Source: Fictibacillus sp. b24 (GTDB lineage: Bacteria > Bacillota > Bacilli > Bacillales > Fictibacillaceae). From it: 64,000 nucleotides of DNA. Every line of letters begins with the position of its first letter. Within the stretch, counting starts at the first letter, position 1. A program made the translations under genes and the position numbers. The notes below the pieces were generated by a model that worked only from the letters and a program-made list of their open reading frames with translations, had not been told where the DNA came from and searched no databases. Location: assembly GCF_030348825.1 (NCBI RefSeq), contig NZ_JAUCES010000005.1, positions 1,984,001-2,048,000 of the forward strand. The letters are read 5' to 3'. Shown in pieces: positions 56,670-64,000 of this stretch.

Positions 56670-57584
56670 ATGAAAAATATTTTAGTCGAACCTACAGGGA
56701 AATCCTATTCCCCTGGTATATGGGCAATGATTAAATACTTTGATCAAAGACCAGAGCTTGGCATCAAATTTCACGATGCCTCACAATTTAAACATTATCT
56801 ACTTAATGATTTTGATGGTGTTTGGAAAAGCATGGGAACCCACTTCAGTAAAGTAAACGGTCTTCCCCTTATCCATGAGTATCCATCTTTATCAACAGGG
56901 GCATTTCCCCACAGCAAGAACTGGATAAAAAAGACATTCAATGTAAAACCGGACTTGCGCGTGTTTCTTAACAGCCAAGTTAAAGAAGGATTTGGTTTCC
57001 AAGATAACATCAAGTACTGCTACCGGGATATGGGTGTGGACGATATTTTTTTTCACCGTTCCAGTGGAAATAAAGAGTACGATTTTGTTTATATCGGCTC
57101 AATCACGAAAGCTCGAAAGATCCCCACTCTTTTAAGGTATTTCAAAAATGAAAATAAGAAACGATCGATTTTGTTAATCGGAGATGTACCTGATGAGATC
57201 CACCAAGAATTCTCAGGTATCTCTAATATTCACTTTTCCGGAAGAGTTCCTTATGAAGATGTTCCAAAGTATGCAACCAAAGCCAGTTTCGGGATAAATT
57301 ATATTCCCGATCAATACCCCTTTAACCTCCAAACATCCACGAAATTGCTTGAGTACCTTGCGATGGGATTGGATGTAATTACAACGGATTATAAGTGGGT
57401 ACGAACCTTCATGGAGAAAAATGAAATACAATTGATTACCGTTGATGAGAGGTTATCCAATCTTGAACAACAGCTCACATCTTACCAATCCCCAGTCACC
57501 TCCTCCTTGAACATGGAGCGATACCTGTGGGATGGAATCATCAAACAGTCTGGGATTGAAGAACAATTAATTAAAATTTTATGA
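56670..57584 (+). CDS. Glycosyltransferase of the exopolysaccharide cluster
   Basis: A 304-residue GT-B-like enzyme whose C-terminal half reads IGSITKARKIPTLLRYF and LLEYLAMGLDVITTD, typical of retaining glycosyltransferases. The N-terminal half is less conserved. ATG 56670 follows TGGAGAGG; a TTG at 56664 is less likely. Confidence 0.82.
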   Translation: MKNILVEPTGKSYSPGIWAMIKYFDQRPELGIKFHDASQFKHYLLNDFDGVWKSMGTHFSKVNGLPLIHEYPSLSTGAFPHSKNWIKKTFNVKPDLRVFLNSQVKEGFGFQDNIKYCYRDMGVDDIFFHRSSGNKEYDFVYIGSITKARKIPTLLRYFKNENKKRSILLIGDVPDEIHQEFSGISNIHFSGRVPYEDVPKYATKASFGINYIPDQYPFNLQTSTKLLEYLAMGLDVITTDYKWVRTFMEKNEIQLITVDERLSNLEQQLTSYQSPVTSSLNMERYLWDGIIKQSGIEEQLIKIL

Positions 57585-57614
57585 GTGCATTTATTATTAA
57601 TGGAAGAGAAGTGA

Positions 57615-58775
57615 ATGATGATGAATCATCAGACAAAACGTATTTACTTGTCTCCTCCTCACATCGGAAACTTAGAGATGAAGTATGTACGAGAAGCATT
57701 TCAGAATAACTGGATTGCACCTGTGGGGCCTCATATCACTTTATTCGAGCAAGAATTAGCGGCCTATACGGGTTCTAAAGGAGCGGTTGCGATAAGTTCA
57801 GGAACATCAGGGATTCATCTGGCTCTCCGAGCAATTGGTGTGCAAGCCGGCGATTCTGTGTTCTGCTCTTCCTTTACATTTGTCGCAAGCGCCAATCCCA
57901 TTTTGTATCAAGGAGCCACCCCCGTCTTTATCGATTCGGACCCTGCAACGTGGAATATGAGTCCAAAAGCCTTAGAAAGAGCACTGATTGAAGCCGATCA
58001 AGAAGGCAAGCTACCTAAAGCTGTCATCGTAGTCCATCTTTACGGTCAAAATGCCGACATGGAAAGAATCGGAGACCTGTGCACTCAATACAATGTGCCA
58101 ATCATCGAAGATGCTGCGGAATCACTGGGTACAACGTATAAAGGCCACGCTAGCGGAACTTACGGGCATTTTGGTATTTATTCGTTTAATGGAAATAAAA
58201 TCATCACCACTTCAAATGGGGGAATGATTGTCTCTGATGATCTTGAAGCGTTAGAAAAAATCCGCAAGTGGTCTACCCAGGCGAAAGAAAAAGCAAATCA
58301 CTATCAACATACCGAAGTCGGCTATAACTACCGGATGAGTAATATCCTTGCCGGCATCGGACGTGGTCAACTAAGAGTCTTAGACCAGCGTGTTAAAGCG
58401 AGAAGGAAAATTTTCGAAACTTATCAGAAAGAACTGTCTCATCTTGACGCCATATCATTCATGCCTGTTGCTACATATGGTGAACCGACCCATTGGTTGT
58501 CGTGCTTCACCATAAAACCCGAACACACACAAGCCACACCTGATCAATTCATCAACGAATTTGAAAATCATAATATCGAGACGCGTCGGTTATGGAAACC
58601 AATGCACCTGCAACCCCTTTATCGACAGTACCTCTATTATTCCCATACAGAAAACAAAAGCGTAAGCGATGAATTATTTAAGCAAGGGATATGTCTGCCC
58701 TCCGGATCGAACCTAAGTGCAAAAGATCAGAAAAGAATCATCAAAATGATCAATCAGTTCTTTTCAATACATTGA
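57615..58775 (+). CDS. DegT/PglE/EpsN-type sugar aminotransferase
   Basis: A 386-residue PLP-dependent aminotransferase of nucleotide sugars. SSGTSGIHLALRA binds PLP phosphate, EDAAESLG holds the Asp that contacts the pyridine nitrogen, and the Schiff-base Lys is in SFNGNKIITTSNGG. It converts UDP-4-keto-6-deoxy-GlcNAc to the 4-amino sugar, the middle step between the dehydratase (60160) and acetyltransferase (55983). Three tandem ATGs at 57615, 57618 and 57621 are possible starts. Confidence 0.92.
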   Translation: MMMNHQTKRIYLSPPHIGNLEMKYVREAFQNNWIAPVGPHITLFEQELAAYTGSKGAVAISSGTSGIHLALRAIGVQAGDSVFCSSFTFVASANPILYQGATPVFIDSDPATWNMSPKALERALIEADQEGKLPKAVIVVHLYGQNADMERIGDLCTQYNVPIIEDAAESLGTTYKGHASGTYGHFGIYSFNGNKIITTSNGGMIVSDDLEALEKIRKWSTQAKEKANHYQHTEVGYNYRMSNILAGIGRGQLRVLDQRVKARRKIFETYQKELSHLDAISFMPVATYGEPTHWLSCFTIKPEHTQATPDQFINEFENHNIETRRLWKPMHLQPLYRQYLYYSHTENKSVSDELFKQGICLPSGSNLSAKDQKRIIKMINQFFSIH

Positions 58776-58802
58776 CAACAATAATGAAACAGGGTGATTG
58801 GT

Positions 58803-59819
58803 GTGAGTATTGAAAATAAGATCAAGAAAGAAATTGAAAGTTTCACATGCCAAATGAACAAACGTATCGCAACGATTGGTACGACTGCCCGTACTTCGCA
58901 GTCCTTTGCTGTTCTTCCTAGAAGGCAAGCGCTCGGTTTTCAAGCGATCAATTTTCTAATCGAGGACCCTGAAAGTGCGAAGACCTGTATGAAATATCTT
59001 GATGGCAAAGTACGTTACCTGTTGATTGATATCGAGTTAAAGAAAAACATTGACTTGATGACGCTTGCAAAAACACATATTCATCAATCGAAGATTCACA
59101 CTTATAAGCCTAACGATACCACATTAGAAGCTGCCGATATGTTTTTACGGAATTATTTCGAGGATCAGCTAAAAGACAAAAAAATTCTCATTTACGGGGC
59201 AGGTAACCTAGGAACAAAACTGGCCTTGCGGTTAGCTGAACGAGGGTCTAAAGTTTATCTTGATTCAAGAAATCAATCAAAAACAATAGAAATCGTGAGA
59301 GTATTAAATTATCTACTACCTCGTCAATCCAAGAACTTCATTAAATCGGTTCAGGACCCACACGAACTTTCAAGTAAAATGGATGTCTTTATCGCTTTTA
59401 CCTCTGCCTCTAATGTGATCCCTGCTTCTTCTCTTCACTTCATGAAGAAAAACGGCCTTGCCATCGATGGCGGGATTGATAATTTCACACCGGAATTTAT
59501 TCAAAAGGCTGCAGATTACAACCTACAGTGCTACCGACTTGATGTTCGTACAGCCTTTCCGCACACTGTCCTTTACTTGAATGAGCACACTAAGAATTTT
59601 TATCAACACATCCAAGGAGAAATCTTTGTTGATCATATCAGAATTGTTGCTGGTGGGATTATCGGGTTCGAAGGGGATATAGTAGTCGATAACATCAGTC
59701 AACCTAAACAATTGGTCGGTGTCGCAAATGGCACAGGAGGCTTAAAGCTACTCGATGAATACACCTCTTCAGATCATACAAACGTCCGATATGTACAGGA
59801 AAAAATCATCATTGAGTAA
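58803..59819 (+). CDS. Unrecognised Rossmann-fold protein of the exopolysaccharide cluster
   Basis: A 338-residue cytoplasmic protein. A dinucleotide-binding motif YGAGNLGTKLALRLAERG is in the middle, followed by a helix-rich region and AIDGGIDNFTP and DVRTAFPH. I cannot assign a family. It could be a dehydrogenase or reductase making a cluster-specific sugar or acid. GTG 58803 is chosen since AGGGTGA is upstream; the frame begins at GTG 58794. A terminator follows. Confidence 0.6.
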   Translation: MSIENKIKKEIESFTCQMNKRIATIGTTARTSQSFAVLPRRQALGFQAINFLIEDPESAKTCMKYLDGKVRYLLIDIELKKNIDLMTLAKTHIHQSKIHTYKPNDTTLEAADMFLRNYFEDQLKDKKILIYGAGNLGTKLALRLAERGSKVYLDSRNQSKTIEIVRVLNYLLPRQSKNFIKSVQDPHELSSKMDVFIAFTSASNVIPASSLHFMKKNGLAIDGGIDNFTPEFIQKAADYNLQCYRLDVRTAFPHTVLYLNEHTKNFYQHIQGEIFVDHIRIVAGGIIGFEGDIVVDNISQPKQLVGVANGTGGLKLLDEYTSSDHTNVRYVQEKIIIE

Positions 59820-60159
59820 GAGGAGGTGACTAAACCTCCACCGTACTTAACCTTCCATATACAGCTGTTTATTTAAGAGTGATGTAAGAATTGTCATTTT
59901 AAATGTTAAAACCCTAAACGGTTAGGAATCGTTTAGGGTTTTGTATAGGTTTGGACTCTCGGAGATATTCCCCTATCCTTTTATAGATTTCGCCTATTCG
60001 TGGCTTTTACTTTACGACACCCAATCCTCTGAAGCCATTCATTTCAAAGGCGCATACTTGCCTTTGACTAAGAGCTATAATACCTTAGCCTTTAGGAACT
60101 TGTACGTTTGATTTATATCTATGTCAGAAAGACCGAGAATAATAGAGGGTTAAATACTT
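59820..60159. other. Convergent gap at the end of the exopolysaccharide operon
   Basis: Between two convergent transcripts. It contains the terminator at 59909-59943 and otherwise no gene, repeat or motif that I recognise. Confidence 0.5.
59909..59943 (+). terminator. Terminator of the exopolysaccharide operon
   Basis: AAACCCTAAACG and CGTTTAGGGTTT form a 12-bp stem followed by TTG. Confidence 0.88.
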
Positions 60160-61980
60160 TTATAATTTAAAAGTAGGTACCAATTTGCGAAGAAGTTGTT
60201 TCAAATGATCTTCTTTTTCTATCGACTCATTAACATAAAGATTCTCATACAATTCCACTAAAGTCTCCACCATTATGTTCTCATCAACAGGCATAGACTT
60301 TGAAATAAAGATAAGCGAATGTTTGGACGACACACTCTCTTCTTCATGTGTCATCAACTCTTCATAAAGCTTCTCTCCTGGCCGCATTCCTGAAAATACG
60401 ATATCAATGTCTTTCTCCGGTACGAGACCTGAAAGTGTAATCAAGTTTTTGGCCAGGTCATAAATTTTCACAGGTTCCCCCATATCTAGAACAAACACAT
60501 CTCCGTCCTTTGCTAGTGCCCCGGACTGAAGCACCAGCTGAACCGCCTCTGGAATCGTCATAAAATAACGGGTCATCTCAGGATGTGTGACGGTAACAGG
60601 ACCACCTTCCAAAATCTGCTTCTTAAACAACGGAATGACACTCCCACGGCTGCCGAGTACATTTCCGAACCTTACAATTACAAATTCCGTTTTGCTGGTT
60701 TTGTTTAGGTTCTGAACGACCATTTCTGCAACTCTCTTCGTTGTACCCATAACACTTGTAGGGTTGACCGCTTTATCCGTCGAAATCATTACAAATCGTT
60801 CTACACCACTCTGATCAGCACATTCCGACATATTCTTAGTTCCAAAAATATTGTTCTTTATAGCTTCTGTCGGGTTTGCTTCCATTAAAGGGACATGCTT
60901 GTGGGCAGCTGCATGAAATACAACTTGAGGTTGATACTTAGAGAATACATTTTTCAAGCGAAGAAAGTCTTGAACATCTGCGATGACTGCGTGAACGGTC
61001 AATCGAGGGAAACTTTGTTGGATTTCTTTTTCGATGGCGTAAATGCTGTTTTCACCGTGTCCTAATAATATTAGAGTACTTGGATCAAATGTCGCGACTT
61101 GTCGACAGATCTCTGAGCCGATCGATCCTCCTGCTCCTGATACAAGGACAACCTTACCTTTCACGTATTCCAAAATCCCCATGAAATTTAACTGAATCGG
61201 ATTTCTCCCTAGCAGCTCTTCAACTTTGACCTCTCTCAAAGATTGCGCATTGATTTTGCCATCAATAATATCCCGGATTAAAGGGAGAATTCTTACTTCC
61301 AGTTTATGTTCTTTACAAAGGCGTACAATTCGGAAAATTTGTTTTTTCGGTGCAGAAGGGATTGCTATGATAACTACTTCAATCTTATACTTGTGGATAA
61401 TCCAATCCAAGTCATCCACTTTTCCTAATACCGGAATGCTTTGAATCTTTAATTTTTGTTTCGAATCATCATCATCCAGAAACAAGACAGGTAGCAATGA
61501 TTGCTCAGATTCTTTTTTCAGTTCATTCAGCACGATTCCACCGGCCTCACCTGCACCTATGATCAACGTCCGCTTCCCCTTTTTATTCAATGGATAAGAC
61601 GGAGCCACTTTCACTTTGTAAAGAAATCGTGAGATAATCAATCCGAATATCGCTCCCCCTCCTCCAACCAACAGCTGTTCCAGTGATACCATATAAAATC
61701 CTGTTAAGTTCGACACAGCTGTCACCACGACAACAAGCATGACAGAGATCAACAAGGCTTTCGTCATTTCTTTTTCGTCCCGGAGATGCTTAAAAGCTCC
61801 CAAATGGTGGTATACGGTTCTAAAGAAAATTGATCCTGTAATAGAAAAAGCATATAAAACGGCTATCCACAGACTCTCCTCCGATGGATACCCAAGTACA
61901 CTCATCCCAACTATCACAAAAGCTATTATTAAAGAAAAGTAAAGCCCTGCTGAAACGAAGTCTTTCTTATTAAATTTCAT
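60160..61980 (-). CDS. PglF/CapD/EpsC-type UDP-sugar 4,6-dehydratase
   Basis: A 606-residue membrane protein. Four N-terminal helices are followed by two Rossmann domains: IGAGEAGGIVL and SGAGGSIGSEICRQ. In the catalytic segment STDKAVNPTSVMGTTKR the usual Tyr is replaced by Met, the family hallmark of CapD/FlaA1/PglF enzymes. It makes UDP-4-keto-6-deoxy-GlcNAc (or its epimer). ATG 61980 follows AAAGGTGG. Its product feeds the aminotransferase on the other strand. Confidence 0.93.
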   Translation of the reverse strand: MKFNKKDFVSAGLYFSLIIAFVIVGMSVLGYPSEESLWIAVLYAFSITGSIFFRTVYHHLGAFKHLRDEKEMTKALLISVMLVVVVTAVSNLTGFYMVSLEQLLVGGGGAIFGLIISRFLYKVKVAPSYPLNKKGKRTLIIGAGEAGGIVLNELKKESEQSLLPVLFLDDDDSKQKLKIQSIPVLGKVDDLDWIIHKYKIEVVIIAIPSAPKKQIFRIVRLCKEHKLEVRILPLIRDIIDGKINAQSLREVKVEELLGRNPIQLNFMGILEYVKGKVVLVSGAGGSIGSEICRQVATFDPSTLILLGHGENSIYAIEKEIQQSFPRLTVHAVIADVQDFLRLKNVFSKYQPQVVFHAAAHKHVPLMEANPTEAIKNNIFGTKNMSECADQSGVERFVMISTDKAVNPTSVMGTTKRVAEMVVQNLNKTSKTEFVIVRFGNVLGSRGSVIPLFKKQILEGGPVTVTHPEMTRYFMTIPEAVQLVLQSGALAKDGDVFVLDMGEPVKIYDLAKNLITLSGLVPEKDIDIVFSGMRPGEKLYEELMTHEEESVSSKHSLIFISKSMPVDENIMVETLVELYENLYVNESIEKEDHLKQLLRKLVPTFKL

Positions 61981-62017
61981 TTTTCCACCTTTTTCAAATG
62001 AGGTATTCCGATACACA

Positions 62018-64000
62018 TTACCCTCCCCAGTAAGTGATCGAATCAGGGCAGGTTGTGTGGTCCAAAACTCTTTTCAAGTCAAAGACTCCACCTTTTCCAT
62101 CTTTCAGTAGGTTTTCAATTACTTTCCATGTGAGGATTTTATACGGTTCATGAGGAACTGCGAGTAAGACAACATCACTCCGCTCAAGATCCGCAAAAGA
62201 ATCCAGTGACATGTTATAATGATCCTCAACATCTTTTTGGTTAGCTAGTGGGTCCGATACCTGAACTTGAATCCCATTCTCTTTCAATACTTCCACGATA
62301 GAGAAGACTTTGGAGTTACGAATATCTGAGACTCCCTCTTTAAAAGTTACTCCTAGTACAGTCACTCTTGCCTCTTTCAACGGAATTCCTCTGTCGAGTA
62401 GATAAGATCTGATAGAATTTGCGATAAAAATAGGCATCCGTTCGTTCGTGTTCCTTGCCTCTTTCATCAATGATGGGGTGAAATTCAATTCTTCTGCCTT
62501 ATAAATTAAATAATACGGGTCAACACTTATGCAGTGTCCGCCTACTAATCCAGGCTTGAATGGAGAGAAATTCCACTTTGTTTTTGCTGCTTCAAACACT
62601 TCTGATGAATCTATTCCCATTCCTGTGAATAGCATAGAAAGTTCATTAACAAAAGCGATATTGATATCTCTCTGAGTGTTTTCCACAATCTTACTAGCTT
62701 CGGCCACTTTTATTGAACCTACTTTGTGAACTCTTTCGATTACTTTTTGATAGACAGAAGCAATTTTCTCAAGGATTTCAGGTTTCTCAGCGGCAACGAC
62801 TTTCACAACATTCTTCAGAGTGTGTTCATGATCACCTGGATTGACTCTTTCTGGTGAATAGCCGACAAAAAAATCCCGACCTTCTTTCAACCCTGACTTT
62901 TCTTCTAGAATAGGGATGCAAATTTCTTCTGTCGCACCTGGATAAACTGTTGATTCATAGATAACGATACACCCATTTGACAGATGATTACCAATGACAG
63001 CAGAGGCGGAACGCAACGGATTGAGATCAGGCTTATTGTCAGAATTTACAGGGGTGGGAACCGTAACGAAAATAAATTCACACGAAGAGAGAGAGGAGGG
63101 GTCTTCAGTAAATGACATGAAAGAAGTGGCTAGTTTCTCAGAACTAATATCTTTATTTACATCTATTCCTTTCCGTAAATCCTTCACCCGTCTTAAGTTC
63201 GTATCATAACCTACTACTTCGTATTGTTCGCTCAATGCCACAGCTAAAGGAAGTCCTACATAACCAAGACCAACGACCCCCATCCTTTGACGAGGAAGAC
63301 TTTGAAAGTAATCCATATACCATTTCACGAAAGCAGCTACACCTTTCTCGACCGGTGTTTGAGGAGTAAATCCGATTGATTTAATTAATGAACCTGTCTC
63401 CGCATAAGTTTTGGGTACATCTCCTGGCTGTAGAGGTAAATACTCTTTCATAGCTTTTTTACCAAGCAGCTTCTCTAGAGCTCCTATGAAATTTTCCAAT
63501 GAAACAGGACCGTTATTCCCGATATTATGAAGCACGAATGGTGCGTTTTTTTCTCCTGAAGGAGGTCGATCCATTAATCGTCTAATGGATTCTACTACAT
63601 CGTCAACATAGGTAAAATCTCGTTCCATACGTCCGTAATTAAATACTTGGATCGGCTCATCTTTTAAAATTGATTGAGTGAATTTGAATAAAGCCATATC
63701 CGGTCTCCCCCACGGTCCATAAACTGTAAAAAACCTCAAGCCCGTCGTTGGTAATCCATAAAGATGGCTATATGTGAATGCCATCAGTTCATTCGACCGT
63801 TTTGTGGCAGCATATAAACTGATAGGCTGGTCTACCCGATCATCAACAGAAAAACTATTCTGCTCATTCAACCCGTAAACAGAACTAGAGGAAGCGTATA
63901 GAAAATGTTTAATTTTGTGGCGGCGCGAGGCCTCCAATATATTCATAAACCCGACAATATTGGACTCAATATACACATGAGGATGGTCGATGCTGTAGCG
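62018..64000 (-). CDS. Fused UDP-sugar 4-epimerase and UDP-sugar 6-dehydrogenase (partial, 5' end outside)
   Basis: The frame continues upstream to the window edge (first residues RYSIDHPHVYIES), so the start is not in the window; a GTG at 63976 is internal. The N-terminal part is an extended SDR epimerase like WbpP/TviC, with catalytic SLYAATKRSNE. From about 230 residues onward a complete WbpO/TviB-type dehydrogenase begins, MGVVGLGYVGLPLAVAL, with the catalytic Cys in LVGGHCISVDPYY. Together these would turn UDP-GlcNAc into UDP-GalNAcA (or UDP-Glc to UDP-GalA). Normally these are two separate proteins. Confidence 0.88.
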   Translation of the reverse strand, partial: RYSIDHPHVYIESNIVGFMNILEASRRHKIKHFLYASSSSVYGLNEQNSFSVDDRVDQPISLYAATKRSNELMAFTYSHLYGLPTTGLRFFTVYGPWGRPDMALFKFTQSILKDEPIQVFNYGRMERDFTYVDDVVESIRRLMDRPPSGEKNAPFVLHNIGNNGPVSLENFIGALEKLLGKKAMKEYLPLQPGDVPKTYAETGSLIKSIGFTPQTPVEKGVAAFVKWYMDYFQSLPRQRMGVVGLGYVGLPLAVALSEQYEVVGYDTNLRRVKDLRKGIDVNKDISSEKLATSFMSFTEDPSSLSSCEFIFVTVPTPVNSDNKPDLNPLRSASAVIGNHLSNGCIVIYESTVYPGATEEICIPILEEKSGLKEGRDFFVGYSPERVNPGDHEHTLKNVVKVVAAEKPEILEKIASVYQKVIERVHKVGSIKVAEASKIVENTQRDINIAFVNELSMLFTGMGIDSSEVFEAAKTKWNFSPFKPGLVGGHCISVDPYYLIYKAEELNFTPSLMKEARNTNERMPIFIANSIRSYLLDRGIPLKEARVTVLGVTFKEGVSDIRNSKVFSIVEVLKENGIQVQVSDPLANQKDVEDHYNMSLDSFADLERSDVVLLAVPHEPYKILTWKVIENLLKDGKGGVFDLKRVLDHTTCPDSITYWGG

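Overview
The window is chromosomal DNA from a low-GC, endospore-forming Bacillales bacterium, probably Bacillaceae and close to Bacillus/Fictibacillus. Evidence is the set of small acid-soluble spore proteins (Tlp, SspN, SspO, SspP), SirA, YneA/LexA, AAGGAGG-type ribosome sites, frequent TTG/GTG starts, and gene order. From about 16.7 to 46.6 kb the backbone follows the Bacillus subtilis lexA-yneA-yneB-ynzC-tkt-sirA-yneF-ccdA-ccdC-yneK-sspP-sspO-citB-sspN-tlp-yneP-yneQ order, read right to left, with blocks inserted into it.

Layout. 0-16 kb: zwf, a cyclase-family hydrolase, an MFS exporter, patA, a MurE-like ligase with an altered specificity motif, the double-headed dynamin dynA, a GNAT acetyltransferase, a phosphodiesterase, cshA with a long structured leader, and an NhaC-type antiporter. 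16-23 kb: a possible uracil-DNA-glycosylase-superfamily protein, the yneP/yneQ/tlp/sspN group, an FbpB-like small basic protein convergent with aconitase (citB), then sspO and sspP. 23.4-32.7 kb: a selenium island sitting exactly between sspP and yneK. It holds selA, an SelW/Rdx-type selenoprotein with an in-frame UGA, selD whose own product contains UGA-encoded selenocysteine, a PhnCDE-like ABC transporter, a glycosyltransferase resembling SenB, selB, and selC (tRNA-Sec). 32.7-46.6 kb: yneK, ccdC, a lone mrpB-like gene, ccdA, a VanY-type lipoprotein, an ABC exporter pair in which one half is interrupted by an in-frame TGA, mnmH (selenouridine synthase), yneF, sirA, tkt, a HesB-like gene, ynzC, yneB, yneA and lexA. 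46.7-64 kb: acquired-looking DNA with a vanadium-haloperoxidase-like gene and an exopolysaccharide/capsule cluster. The cluster has a complete set of bacillosamine-type enzymes (4,6-dehydratase, aminotransferase, acetyltransferase, initiating phosphoglycosyltransferase), Wzz- and Wzx-like proteins, several glycosyltransferases, an unrecognised Rossmann protein, and a fused 4-epimerase/6-dehydrogenase running off the right edge.

How the genes work together. SelD makes selenophosphate, which would feed three sinks coded here: selenocysteine (SelA/SelB/selC, used in SelD and the Rdx protein), 2-selenouridine in tRNA (MnmH), and possibly a selenosugar made by the SenB-like glycosyltransferase. 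The PhnCDE-like transporter in the same operon is a plausible selenium-oxyanion importer. Most of the other backbone genes are housekeeping, SOS or sporulation functions.

A dispersed, MITE-like palindromic repeat (about 215-225 bp when intact, with AGGCT-TTTTC type ends) occurs about eight times between 2 and 36.3 kb and is absent from 36.3-64 kb. The main points for a second look are the selenium island (two UGA/SECIS pairs, SenB-like enzyme, DnaA-box cluster beside selC), the TGA-interrupted ABC gene, the cshA leader, the Fur/FbpB/aconitase arrangement and the epimerase-dehydrogenase fusion.
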